Under the pieces are notes generated by a model, which was not told the DNA's origin, did not search any database, and worked only from the letters and a program-made list of their open reading frames with translations. Positions 41,516 to 50,255 of a DNA stretch of 64,000 nt are shown here, piece by piece. This DNA is from Gammaproteobacteria bacterium (lineage in GTDB: Bacteria; Pseudomonadota; Gammaproteobacteria; SZUA-152). Where the stretch lies: positions 16,471 to 80,470 of the forward strand of contig DROS01000036.1 of assembly GCA_011321815.1 (NCBI GenBank). The letters are read 5' to 3'. Every line of letters starts with the position of its first letter. Position 1 is the first letter of the stretch. The translations under genes and the position numbers were made by a program.

Positions 41516-44353
41516 CTATAACCGGGCCAATTCACGATTCATCTTTTCTTCGATGCGTTTTTTATATTTCAGGTAATCAATTGCCTGAACTTTATCAGTA
41601 CGGCGTGCACCCAATAATGTCGGCGATAAATCCACGTCGGTAATATAAATAGGGTAGCGCTGGCCACTGCTCCGTTGTGTTAACACATAGCGTACGACTT
41701 CCCGGAATAAATTTTTGCCATAGTCCAGAGACGAAAACTCCTGATCATTGCAATACACCGTAAATTCAGCATTTTTATCCACTAAATCACCAATTACCTG
41801 CACATTGAAATAGCGTAAAGGCCGGTCAATATCCGGTGTTTTTCGGCTGAAGCTATATTTGTTGTAGCGGCGTTTTTTGACTTTATAGATTTCCAGTGCA
41901 TCCAGCATCAGGCTGGCATTTTCGTCATGAAACAGGAAACTCTGTCGATTCAATACAGCGTCAAAAAAGCGGCTGTAATGATTCACCAGCGCCTCATCCT
42001 CAAAATACGGCACACGTTGATGGAACAATGAACCATTTTCATCCAATACAAAAATATCCACTTCGTTACCCAGGCAAAAATAAAACATCTGAATAAAACC
42101 GGTACGGTTTTTCGACAAAATGGATGGCAGTGGTGTATTTAGCAAGGCATGACGATCCACTTGAATGGGACGGAAATTGTCCTGTGGTGCTGCCAGCACC
42201 TCCAGCAGACTTTCGTAGGTGGCTTGGCGTGTGTAAGTAAATGCGCCAGCATCTGATTCCAGCAGAAAATAGGATTTTTCCACCTGAAAAATATACCGCG
42301 CTCCTCCGCTGTTGTTTATATTGGAAAATGTTGTCGCCACATCTTTATAAAGTTCTTCGATGCGTTGCGCGATGGCCCGGCTATGGCTGGAGGAATAACT
42401 GAAGGCCCGTAACAAGGGTGGTTCCCCCGTATTGTCTACGACCTTGTTCCAGTGCATATACTGTGAAAAACAATCCAACAGGCCCTCTATGCCTACATAT
42501 TTATACGTAATAACTTCCTGCCAGCTGGTGACTACCACCAGATCAAAGGTCAGCGCCAGATTCAGTGAAAAGCCGCTGTAGTTCATCACGTCAGACTGAT
42601 CACTTACCAGATCAGTGCCGCGCCGGGAATGGTGCGGCAGTGGATCAATACCGACATTGGCAAACAGACAACCCTTTTCAATTAACGGGGGGTTGTTGAA
42701 GTTTTCAATTTCGGTTTCCTGCAAGTGACCGTCGGGAAACAATGATTGCAAGGCATCCAGAATTGAGCGTGTTTCTTTCAGGCCTAAAATACTGTCACTC
42801 AACAGTAAGGTTATAATGGTGCGTAACCCAACCAGGCGATTAAAATGGCACCAGGCAAGTACCTCGACAATACTGCGTGCACGTTTTAACGAACCACCTG
42901 GCTCATGTCCCTCCACTATTCCAGGGTATAAACTCCACGACTCTTCGGTACCTTTTCCCTTACTTTGAATGATAGTGATGTTACTTTCAGTAATATTGGC
43001 GGAAATGCCACGATTAATGGTTTCGATTTTGCCAGCCTTGCGCTCAAATGCCGCATACAGTTTTCGCCCCAGAATATTGAGATCTTTTTGTTCGATACGT
43101 GCCAGCTCTGAATGTGTGCGTGCAAATTTTGATAATGCCATATAGCTGTGTGTTATTTCATCCACCAATACCCGTCGTTCTTTTAATACCTGGTGTACGT
43201 TCCATGATTTTCGGTCATCCAGCATTTCGATGTGTCCTTCCGACCAGTGCCAGGCCTCGGCCAGTTCGAGCATTCGTTCCCATCGCCAGTTACGGTTCAT
43301 TCTTGATTGGCGGCTCAATGCCAGATCTACTTTGAAATAAAAACAGCGGCGTACCACATCCAGACGTTCCAGGGATTTTTGTTTGGTCAGATAATGCTCC
43401 AGTTTTTCCATTAAAATGGTATATGGATCAATCATGTCCATATTTTTTATGCCATCGTAAACCGCACGCTTGTATCGCAGGCTTAATAAATCACTGTGTG
43501 GGTATTCTGCTGCATAAGCCTCCATCAGCAGCATTTTCAATACGGATTTGTAGGGTGAATCAATACCCTTGTAAACCTGCCACAATGCCGCGCCAAAAAA
43601 CTCCTCCGCAGGGATTTCGCTCAGGCCACCAAAATCAATGACTTCATTTTCCGGAATAAAACGTTGTTTAATCAGACGCGACACATATTTTTTGTAGTTT
43701 TTTTCTTCGTCCGGTGGTACCAGCCACCACACAGGGTAACGCCCGGCTACCAGCAAGCCGGTGCGATAAAATTCTTCCAACAATAAGTGATGTTGAGTAC
43801 TGCCACTGCTTTCACGGCTTAACTCAACCACTTTACCGCTGCGGAATTTTTCTGCATCCATCAGAAAAAAGTGCACTTCCAAACCAACGGATGCACCCCA
43901 TTCTTCAATGGCTTCACATTTTCCCGCAAGTTGGAATAACTGTTCTTTATCCAGGCCTGAGCGATGACAGACCCAGACATCAAAATCACTTTTTTCTGAA
44001 TGGGCAATCGTGCCGACACTGCCCATCAAAAAAACCGAATGAATGTCAAAAGTCCTTAAAGCCCTTTTTTTATAATCAAAACTTTTGGCAATACGTTTAC
44101 CGGCTTCCAAGCCTTTTTTGGTCGGTGCCCAGTTTGATATTCCGGCAGGTGTTTGTTTGGATACAAAGCCGGGCAGCATGGCATGATTGATATGAAACAA
44201 CACGGGTAGTAATTCCAGAAAATCACGGTTACGCCAGCTCAGCACCCCCTCTGCACGCCGCAGGCGCTCCCGGTTAATGGCCAGAAAACGCTTGCGTACC
44301 GCCCGTATATCCAGGTGGTCATAACGGTGTTTTATGCGTTTTGCTGTCGGCAT
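41516..44353 (-). CDS. cyaA: Class I adenylate cyclase
   Basis: 945 residues, the full length of the class I enzyme. Makes cAMP from ATP, feeding Crp. The N-terminal catalytic region has the nucleotidyltransferase signature FLMGSVGTIAHSEKSDFDVW followed by VCHRSGLDKEQLFQLAGK; other conserved blocks are LLVAGRYPVWWLVPPDEEKN and FIPENEVIDFGGLSEIPAEE. The C-terminal half is the regulatory region. It converges with ubiI-like (12 bases between the stops). cAMP often controls MSHA and other surface genes, but no Crp site was identified here. Confidence 0.93.
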   Translation of the reverse strand: MPTAKRIKHRYDHLDIRAVRKRFLAINRERLRRAEGVLSWRNRDFLELLPVLFHINHAMLPGFVSKQTPAGISNWAPTKKGLEAGKRIAKSFDYKKRALRTFDIHSVFLMGSVGTIAHSEKSDFDVWVCHRSGLDKEQLFQLAGKCEAIEEWGASVGLEVHFFLMDAEKFRSGKVVELSRESSGSTQHHLLLEEFYRTGLLVAGRYPVWWLVPPDEEKNYKKYVSRLIKQRFIPENEVIDFGGLSEIPAEEFFGAALWQVYKGIDSPYKSVLKMLLMEAYAAEYPHSDLLSLRYKRAVYDGIKNMDMIDPYTILMEKLEHYLTKQKSLERLDVVRRCFYFKVDLALSRQSRMNRNWRWERMLELAEAWHWSEGHIEMLDDRKSWNVHQVLKERRVLVDEITHSYMALSKFARTHSELARIEQKDLNILGRKLYAAFERKAGKIETINRGISANITESNITIIQSKGKGTEESWSLYPGIVEGHEPGGSLKRARSIVEVLAWCHFNRLVGLRTIITLLLSDSILGLKETRSILDALQSLFPDGHLQETEIENFNNPPLIEKGCLFANVGIDPLPHHSRRGTDLVSDQSDVMNYSGFSLNLALTFDLVVVTSWQEVITYKYVGIEGLLDCFSQYMHWNKVVDNTGEPPLLRAFSYSSSHSRAIAQRIEELYKDVATTFSNINNSGGARYIFQVEKSYFLLESDAGAFTYTRQATYESLLEVLAAPQDNFRPIQVDRHALLNTPLPSILSKNRTGFIQMFYFCLGNEVDIFVLDENGSLFHQRVPYFEDEALVNHYSRFFDAVLNRQSFLFHDENASLMLDALEIYKVKKRRYNKYSFSRKTPDIDRPLRYFNVQVIGDLVDKNAEFTVYCNDQEFSSLDYGKNLFREVVRYVLTQRSSGQRYPIYITDVDLSPTLLGARRTDKVQAIDYLKYKKRIEEKMNRELARL

Positions 44354-44675
44354 ATCAAAGCTTTTCTCGCTGTTTTTTTCCGTTTTTTGATTTTTGACTC
44401 ATTTTTTGCACGCACGGAATACGTGTTATGGCTGAAAAAACACCCTGCCACTTTATTACTTCGGCACCATTCTTTAATGTTTGAACGGTTAAACAAGCTA
44501 CAATCAACGACGGCAAGCGTTAAAGTTTTATTGCTGAGGACCGCTGATAAACCCATGTTCCTGCTGACAATTTGCACACAGAGTAATGGCTCAAGTAAAA
44601 TCAATGGGTTACGCTATATGCTGACAATTATTTGGCACACCGAAACATACATACCACTTCCAGGAGTATTGCCGC
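44354..44675. other. Divergent promoter region between cyaA and the PAS/GGDEF-like gene
   Basis: About 320 bases. No gene or clear operator found. It must hold both promoters. Confidence 0.4.
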
Positions 44676-45545
44676 ATGGATGAACCCAGTCCCGACACCA
44701 GCCAACATATTCTTGCCAATGCACCCATGGCTGTCATTATTACCGATGATGATGGCTTGGTACTTTGGTGCAACAAGACCTTGGCGACATGGCTGGATTG
44801 CCCGCAGGGACACTGCATCGGGCGTACGGAACTGGCGCTGTTGGGGAAAAATATTGCGGTAAGCCAGGATAACAGTACACCGGCGAATAATGGCCCTTTC
44901 ACCCTGGGTTACACGCCGTCGGGTATCCAGCGGCGTGTCGTACGTTACCCTCTGCCACCCAATGATGGTCAATACACCGTTTGTTATCTTGATGTCAGCG
45001 AAGAAGAAGCCCTGCGCAATGACCGCAATCAGCTGGCCCAGCAACTGGCGCAACACAATACGGTGGACACTCTGAGCGGCTTGCTCAATGAGCACGCCAT
45101 CAACAGAGGATTGGAACCACTGATTTCACGAAGCCGCCGATATCAGAATTCATTGTCAGTGGTTACCATGAATATCATTAACCTGGACGGGATTATCCAG
45201 TCCACCGGTCAGGTCGCCGCTGACAAGGTTATTGTTGCCGTCAGCCAGATGTTGCGGGACCAGATACGCTGGGCAGACATGGTAGGACATTTAAGTGCGG
45301 GGCAATTTATTTTTATTCTACCCGAAACCAACAAGGTTGCCGCCGTTGCGCTGGCCAATAAACTTGTCGAACAGCTCAAAAATTTCACGATAATGGTTGA
45401 CGAGCAAGCCGGCATACAAGTCGTCGCCTGCTTTGGCATTACCGCCTGGACCAAAGGTGATGATGCCCGCTTATTGATGTCGCGCTCCAGTGATGCAGCC
45501 CAAGCGGCCCGCCAAAGCGGGGCATTTACCATAGAAATCGCCTGA
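44676..45545 (+). CDS. PAS domain protein with a degenerate GGDEF domain
   Basis: 289 residues. The N-terminal PAS domain (ILANAPMAVIITDDDGLVLW, then CNKTLATWLDC, ending CYLDVSEEEALRN) is joined by a helical linker to a GGDEF-fold domain: DTLSGLLNEHAINRGLEPLI, LSVVTMNIINLDGI, VIVAVSQMLRDQIRWADMVG, then HLSAGQFIFILPET where an active diguanylate cyclase has 'GGDEF' (here SAGQF). The substrate and metal residues are therefore replaced, so it should not make c-di-GMP, although it may bind nucleotide or signal through protein contact. No membrane segment. Divergent from cyaA. Confidence 0.72.
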   Translation: MDEPSPDTSQHILANAPMAVIITDDDGLVLWCNKTLATWLDCPQGHCIGRTELALLGKNIAVSQDNSTPANNGPFTLGYTPSGIQRRVVRYPLPPNDGQYTVCYLDVSEEEALRNDRNQLAQQLAQHNTVDTLSGLLNEHAINRGLEPLISRSRRYQNSLSVVTMNIINLDGIIQSTGQVAADKVIVAVSQMLRDQIRWADMVGHLSAGQFIFILPETNKVAAVALANKLVEQLKNFTIMVDEQAGIQVVACFGITAWTKGDDARLLMSRSSDAAQAARQSGAFTIEIA

Positions 45546-45652
45546 TTTTCCTCCTTTGTGGGCGCGCCATGCACCGGAGCTTTCCGCTATACTCATGATT
45601 CACTCTCGTAATACCGCGCCGGCAGACTGCCCGTGCCGGCCTGGAGGTAATC

Positions 45653-46309
45653 ATGCACTTACAACATCGCCTGCCGCTGAGTGCTATAAGGTGCAGTCAT
45701 GCTGTGCAGCACATCCTGTTTGGCTTGTGGCTGCTCAGTATCAGCGGATTTTCAGCAGCCTCTGCTGATGTAACAACACCCCACCCGTCAGCCTCACAAA
45801 AAAGTGAGGGCGTATTTCTTGTTGCCACAGAGCAGTTGCACGGCAGCAGTTTTCAACAAACGGTTATTCTGTTGACTCATTACAGCAAACGCGGCGCCAC
45901 CGGACTGACTGTCAACCGGCCTGCGGGCATAGCTTTGCAACAAGCCTTTCCCAATGTGCATCAATTACGGCAACGCACCGATCCGTTATATCTCGGTGGT
46001 CCGGTCAGCACCAATGCCATTTTTGTTTTATTGCGTACCCAGCAGCCGGGAAAGACCATGCACCACATTGCCGATGATATTTATTTTTCCACAGGGAAAA
46101 ATGTTTTTACACACCCGTTTAAATCCACACCATATACCGTAACCCGCACCTATGCAGGCTATGCGGGCTGGGCTGCCGGACAGTTGCAAAATGAGATCAA
46201 TCGCGGTGACTGGATTATGGTCCGTACTAACCCGAAAATTATTTTTGAAGAAAACTCCGGGAGCCTGTGGCAGCGTCTCAGCAAACGCTGGACCGGAAAA
46301 TGGATTTAA
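45653..46309 (+). CDS. YqgE/AlgH family protein with a signal peptide
   Basis: 218 residues, ribosome site CTGGAGG before ATG. The domain matches YqgE/AlgH (DUF179): GVFLVATEQLHGSSFQQTVI, THYSKRGATGLTVNRP, LYLGGPVSTNAIFVLL, and a C-terminal YAGYAGWAAGQLQNEINRGD. Family members are normally cytoplasmic and about 185 residues. Here an extra N-terminal hydrophobic segment (ILFGLWLLSISGFSAASA) looks like a signal peptide, so the protein is probably exported. A hairpin terminator follows. Confidence 0.8.
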   Translation: MHLQHRLPLSAIRCSHAVQHILFGLWLLSISGFSAASADVTTPHPSASQKSEGVFLVATEQLHGSSFQQTVILLTHYSKRGATGLTVNRPAGIALQQAFPNVHQLRQRTDPLYLGGPVSTNAIFVLLRTQQPGKTMHHIADDIYFSTGKNVFTHPFKSTPYTVTRTYAGYAGWAAGQLQNEINRGDWIMVRTNPKIIFEENSGSLWQRLSKRWTGKWI

Positions 46310-46323
46310 AATTCGTTGTTTGA

Positions 46324-46358
46324 ATCAGGGGCCGTTTTCATTGAGAACGGCCTCTGAT
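46324..46358. terminator. Hairpin terminator shared by convergent genes
   Basis: ATCAGGGGCCGTTTTC and GAGAACGGCCTCTGAT pair over 16 positions (two G-U) around a three-base loop ATT. It lies 14 bases after the YqgE-like stop and seven bases past the tetrahaem gene stop on the other strand. T-rich sequence follows on the plus strand. Confidence 0.75.
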
Positions 46359-46364
46359 GCGACT

Positions 46365-46913
46365 CTATTTATTTTCTTCTTCATCGTAATCTTCCGGCAA
46401 TTCGTGAGCCACACCTTTATGGCAGTCAATGCAGGTGCGGCCTTTCTCCGCCATTTTTTTATGTTTGCGCGCGGCGCGCCCTTGTTGTTCTTCAAAGTCC
46501 ATGGAGTCCGCAGAATGACAAATGCGGCATTCACGGGAGTCTGTTTCTTTCATCTTCTGCCATACCGTTTTGGCCATTGTTAACCGGTAAGCTTCATATT
46601 TTTCCTTGTTGTCAATGGTGCCAATAAGATGATGCCAGACATCTTTGGCCGCACGGATTTTAGCGATCATTTTTGGGCCAAAATCCCGCGGTACGTGGCA
46701 ATCTGGACAGGTGGCGCGCACGCCAGTACGGTTTCTATAATGTACCGTACCTTTGTATTCCTCATAATTGACATTCATTTCATGGCAGGAAATACAAAAT
46801 GATTCGGTGTTGGTCGCACTTAATGCGCCATTAAAACCAGCAACCATTAAAGCACCCACAATTATTGCGCCGATAAGGACAGACAGAGAAATTCCTTTTA
46901 GTGATTTTTTCAT
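46365..46913 (-). CDS. Tetrahaem c-type cytochrome, NapC/NirT family
   Basis: 182 residues from ATG at 46913; a TTG at 46931 would add six residues. One N-terminal membrane anchor (ISLSVLIGAIIVGALMVAGF) and four CxxCH motifs: CISCHEMN, CPDCHVPRD, CRICHSADS and CIDCHKGVAHE, the NapC/NirT pattern. Such proteins carry electrons between the quinol pool and periplasmic redox partners. It follows fccB by about 80 bases in the same direction, so it may connect sulfide dehydrogenase to the quinone pool or another periplasmic enzyme. Confidence 0.9.
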   Translation of the reverse strand: MKKSLKGISLSVLIGAIIVGALMVAGFNGALSATNTESFCISCHEMNVNYEEYKGTVHYRNRTGVRATCPDCHVPRDFGPKMIAKIRAAKDVWHHLIGTIDNKEKYEAYRLTMAKTVWQKMKETDSRECRICHSADSMDFEEQQGRAARKHKKMAEKGRTCIDCHKGVAHELPEDYDEEENK

Positions 46914-46994
46914 AAAATTATTGAATCGCAACTTTTTGTTATGTATTTGTTACACGGATGCCGGTAACGTTATTTGCCAGAAGATATGCCAGTG

Positions 46995-48287
46995 TCAGGT
47001 TTTCCCAAATGTATCCATGGTAATCCCCTTATACCAACCGCTGGCAAACCTGGCCTCCTTGAGCCGTGTTTTGCGGGACGCCTTTTTAGCACTCAGGCCG
47101 CCAGCAACCTGCTTTAGTTTTCCATTTTTCAAGCGATACACTCCCGCTGATGAAAGGGCGTATTTAGGGTTAAGAAGGCTATAGATACTGACGTTATAAG
47201 TTACGTCTGGCATGGTGCCGCCACTTAACTCAGTAACGATGGCTGCCGCACATATTTTACCCTGGGTATTGGCGCTATGCCCTGTCTTTTGCATAGGGTC
47301 TGCAATGCAGGCATCACCGATAACATGAATATCTTTTTGTAACCTGGACGCAAAATTTTGTTGGCTCACGGGACACCAACCCGATTTATCTGTCAGACCG
47401 GCCACCCGGGCAATGTCACCTGCACGTTGTGGAGGGATCAAGTTCACAATATCCCCCTTAAGGTTGCCTACCGTACGCCCGGTTAGCGACAGTGTTTTGG
47501 CATCCGCTGATATAATCTCGCCCTGTTCAGAGCCATCGACCCATTCGATCATACCCTTGTAAAGTTTTTCCCAGCCTTTACGGAACATGGCCAGCTCTTC
47601 AGAATCACCACTGGAATCAACAAATAAAATTTTGGAAGAGGGCTTGGTTTTTTTAAGATAGTACGCGATCAGGCTGGCGCGCTCGTAGGGAGCAGGGGGG
47701 GCGCGAAAAGGTTTACGGGGCGCTGCGATAATCACTTTGCCGCCATCTTTCATTGCCTCTAATTGTTTTCTCAGCAAAGTGGTCTGTGTACCAGCTTTCC
47801 AGGCATGGGGCATGATTTTACTGTTTTCTTCACTGGCGCCTTCAATTTCATCCCAATTAAAAGAAATACCTGGTGAAACAACCAGTTTATCATACTTAAG
47901 TGTTTTGCCATTTTTTAGTTTAAGATTTTTTGCTGTAGCATCAATGGAAATGACGGTATCGTGTATAATCTTAACGCCATAATTTTTATGCAGCCCATCA
48001 TAATTATGAGTAATAAAGTCGAGAGATTTTATGCCTGCCAATACCGTATTACTGAACGGACAGGTAATAAACTGATTATTTGGTTCAATCAGGGTTACAT
48101 CCAGGCTGGAATCATAGCGCCGCAGGTAGCAGGCACAAGTCGCACCGCCAAAACCACCACCGACCACTACCACGCGCGCTTTAGATCCGGCTATGGCTCC
48201 ACCTGGCAAAATAAGACCGCTGGTAGTGGAAGCCACACCGGCAGCCCCTAATAACTTGATAAATTTTCTGCGATTAATTTGGTTCAT
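46995..48287 (-). CDS. fccB: Flavocytochrome c sulfide dehydrogenase, flavoprotein subunit
   Basis: 430 residues from ATG at 48287, eight bases after AAGGA. Twin-arginine signal NRRKFIKLLGAAGVASTT, so exported folded with FAD. FAD-binding motif VVVVGGGFGGATCACYLRR, FITCPFSNTVLAG and the second cysteine region GDACIADPMQKTGHSANTQG, plus the C-terminal FCSD motif (YNVSIYSLLNPKYA). The enzyme oxidises sulfide to sulfur, passing electrons to the haem of FccA, whose gene is 14 bases upstream. The two cysteines in CPFSN and SGWCPV may form the active-site disulfide. Confidence 0.88.
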   Translation of the reverse strand: MNQINRRKFIKLLGAAGVASTTSGLILPGGAIAGSKARVVVVGGGFGGATCACYLRRYDSSLDVTLIEPNNQFITCPFSNTVLAGIKSLDFITHNYDGLHKNYGVKIIHDTVISIDATAKNLKLKNGKTLKYDKLVVSPGISFNWDEIEGASEENSKIMPHAWKAGTQTTLLRKQLEAMKDGGKVIIAAPRKPFRAPPAPYERASLIAYYLKKTKPSSKILFVDSSGDSEELAMFRKGWEKLYKGMIEWVDGSEQGEIISADAKTLSLTGRTVGNLKGDIVNLIPPQRAGDIARVAGLTDKSGWCPVSQQNFASRLQKDIHVIGDACIADPMQKTGHSANTQGKICAAAIVTELSGGTMPDVTYNVSIYSLLNPKYALSSAGVYRLKNGKLKQVAGGLSAKKASRKTRLKEARFASGWYKGITMDTFGKT

Positions 48288-48301
48288 CACATACATCCTT
48301 G

Positions 48302-48619
48302 TTATTTGTCCAGGCCTGCGAAGTATTCCGCCAGCATATTGATTTCATCATCACTCAGTGCCTTAACATATCGCCCCATAATGGTGGATTTCTCATCGCC
48401 AGACCTAAAGCCAAGCAGGCTTTCGGTGATATCGCTTTTTTCCAAACCTTTCAGCTCCGGAATTTTTCCTGATCCCACTCCGTTTGGCCCATGACATGTT
48501 TGGCAGGCATCGGCCATAATTCTGGCCTTGTCTGGTGCTTCAGCCATAACCGCATTTGTTAAAAACAGTGATGTGACAGCACTAAATGCCATCAATTGCA
48601 TAAATGTATTCCGTTTCAT
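48302..48619 (-). CDS. fccA: Flavocytochrome c sulfide dehydrogenase, cytochrome subunit
   Basis: 105 residues. Signal peptide MAFSAVTSLFLTNAVMAE; one haem site CQTCHGPNGVG (39-43) and a methionine ligand candidate in STIMGRY. Single-haem class I cytochrome c; FccA of Allochromatium has two haems, but mono-haem forms occur in other sulfur oxidisers. It precedes fccB directly and receives electrons from its flavin. Confidence 0.82.
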   Translation of the reverse strand: MKRNTFMQLMAFSAVTSLFLTNAVMAEAPDKARIMADACQTCHGPNGVGSGKIPELKGLEKSDITESLLGFRSGDEKSTIMGRYVKALSDDEINMLAEYFAGLDK

Positions 48620-48690
48620 AATTGCTCCTAAATATCCATAAAGTGGCTTATTTAAAAAACCATAGATTCCTGATATTTCCTGTATATAAC

Positions 48691-48839
48691 CGTAGCGTTT
48701 GGGATTCAGGGCTAATTACACGCCCTGTTTCCGCCATGGCCACGTTGTTGTCCTTGCCATAGAGCAACGATTGCGCGTCATTTTACCTCGCTATGAAGAA
48801 AATATGACGCGCACTGAAACCGAAATCCCAAACGCTACG
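48691..48839. repeat. Compound inverted-repeat element (possible MITE)
   Basis: CGTAGCGTTTGGGATT (48691-48706) is the exact reverse complement of AATCCCAAACGCTACG (48824-48839), with 117 bases between. Inside, TGCGCGTCAT (48772-48781) and ATGACGCGCA (48804-48813) form a second perfect pair. TATATA strings flank both ends. A 149-base element with long perfect terminal repeats and no frame of its own suggests a miniature transposable element or a repeat with an RNA-level role. It lies about 70 bases upstream of fccA. Confidence 0.6.
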
Positions 48840-49010
48840 AGTATATAAATCATCCTTAACAAGCCGGGATGCAATTCAAGTTATGCACATTTATTTTTTT
48901 TAAACAACTGATTGTTCTGATGTTAATTGCAAGATTATTCAGTGTGCATGTATCAGAAAAATGTGGACTCATAAAATGTACATTTGTTACAAAGCATTAC
49001 TCCTTTAAAG

Positions 49011-49043
49011 CAAAAGCCAGACGAAAAATTCGTCTGGCTTTTG
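49011..49043. terminator. Bidirectional hairpin terminator after the Cyc2-like gene
   Basis: CAAAAGCCAGACGAA and TTCGTCTGGCTTTTG pair over 15 bases with a three-base AAA loop. It lies 49 bases beyond the stop of the minus-strand porin-cytochrome gene; A/T tracts on both sides allow termination in both directions. Confidence 0.8.
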
Positions 49044-49091
49044 TTATTTTAAATCATCATTGTTACTCAACGCTTCGTTGACTGGGCAGGG

Positions 49092-50255
49092 CTATAAGCC
49101 AACATAAAGCTGAAGAGTCAACCGATTATCCTTGTCGATACCGGTTGGTGTATCAAAGCGATCCCAGTATTCCAGGTAGGCTTTGACATTTTGTGCCAGA
49201 TAACGGGTGATATTCAGGGTCAGCTCGTTGTATTCATCGAGGCCATTCTTTTGTTCATAGCTGTCCAGGCGCACTAACTGCACCCAGGTGGGCATACCTT
49301 TCCTGGTTTTCATGACGTTATAAGCCTGAATGGAATAGGCATTGTTTTTATCTGTGCCGCCGATTACATCATCCTCGGCCATGGCGTAGGCAGCCTGAAT
49401 ACGGATATTTTTCAGGTCAGCCTGGGCATCAACGACTGTACGGTTGAAATTCATATTGCCCGCTTTACCATCGAGAATATAGCCACCCAGCATAATGTTC
49501 TTTTTTACATCGAAAGCAATGCGCGCATTCATGCTGGTACCGTTACCGGCGGTATATCCAGATGTGCCTTCAACATTATCCGCGACACCACCGAAACCCA
49601 CGTTATAAAACAAACTGTCATTGGCAATGCGGCCCGTCAGTGCGACATTTTGGCGTTTGGAGCGTAATTTTCCACCACCCCCGTCAGCGTCACCAAAGCC
49701 TTGATCAATTACACCCACGCTGCCACGGGTCAATCGGAAATGGTTGCCCAGAAAACCGTAGCCATCAGCCCAGTTGGCCTGACTCCAGGTCATTTGCAGG
49801 GTGGCCTCCTTGTTGAAGCGATAAGACAGCGCAGTGCTGCCGATTTCCGGTGCAAAATCAGCTTCGTCTTCAGCCTCAATCTGAGTGAAGATGGAAATGT
49901 TTTTATCCACGGGGCCCGCAATAAACAATGCCACTCCATTGATTGCACGGACCATGCGATTACCACTGTCTGCTTTATCGTAAGGACGTGAAATAACCAG
50001 TCCGCTAATTGGAAAGTTGCCTGCCTCATAATAAGGAGTGGTCTTGTCTTCTGCTGCCAGATCTTCTTTAAGGCGATAACCCCGTTCTTTGAATTTTCGG
50101 CCTTTGCTGTTCAGCTGAGGCCATGCGTTATGACAGTACGAACAGTTTTTTTCATACTTCGCCGCAAATGACGGCACGGCCTGAGCAGTTCCTGTCAAAG
50201 TAATACCGGCGATAGCCAATATTCCCAAGGCCAATCCTGTTTGAATGCTCCTCAT
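49092..50255 (-). CDS. Cyc2-like fused monohaem cytochrome-porin
   Basis: 387 residues. Signal peptide ending TGTAQA, then VPSFAAKYEKNCSYCHNAWP with a single haem site (Cys38, Cys41, His42), LNSKGRKFKERGYRL, and thereafter alternating beta-strand sequence to a terminal aromatic/leucine strand (RLTLQLYVGL), i.e. an outer-membrane barrel of about 330 residues. An N-terminal 'PSFA...C..CH..fP.LN..Gr.Fk..GY' haem plug ahead of a barrel is the architecture of Cyc2, the outer-membrane iron oxidase family, and of related porin-cytochromes of unknown substrate. Transcribed alone on the same strand as fccAB, with a terminator after it. Family assignment is by motif and layout. Confidence 0.7.
   Translation of the reverse strand: MRSIQTGLALGILAIAGITLTGTAQAVPSFAAKYEKNCSYCHNAWPQLNSKGRKFKERGYRLKEDLAAEDKTTPYYEAGNFPISGLVISRPYDKADSGNRMVRAINGVALFIAGPVDKNISIFTQIEAEDEADFAPEIGSTALSYRFNKEATLQMTWSQANWADGYGFLGNHFRLTRGSVGVIDQGFGDADGGGGKLRSKRQNVALTGRIANDSLFYNVGFGGVADNVEGTSGYTAGNGTSMNARIAFDVKKNIMLGGYILDGKAGNMNFNRTVVDAQADLKNIRIQAAYAMAEDDVIGGTDKNNAYSIQAYNVMKTRKGMPTWVQLVRLDSYEQKNGLDEYNELTLNITRYLAQNVKAYLEYWDRFDTPTGIDKDNRLTLQLYVGL

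Larger units (their letters stand above)
48620..49091. other. Intergenic region with an inverted-repeat element
   Basis: Contains the fccA promoter region, a compound inverted-repeat element (48691-48839) and a strong terminator (49011-49043), each listed separately. No gene seen. Confidence 0.6.
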
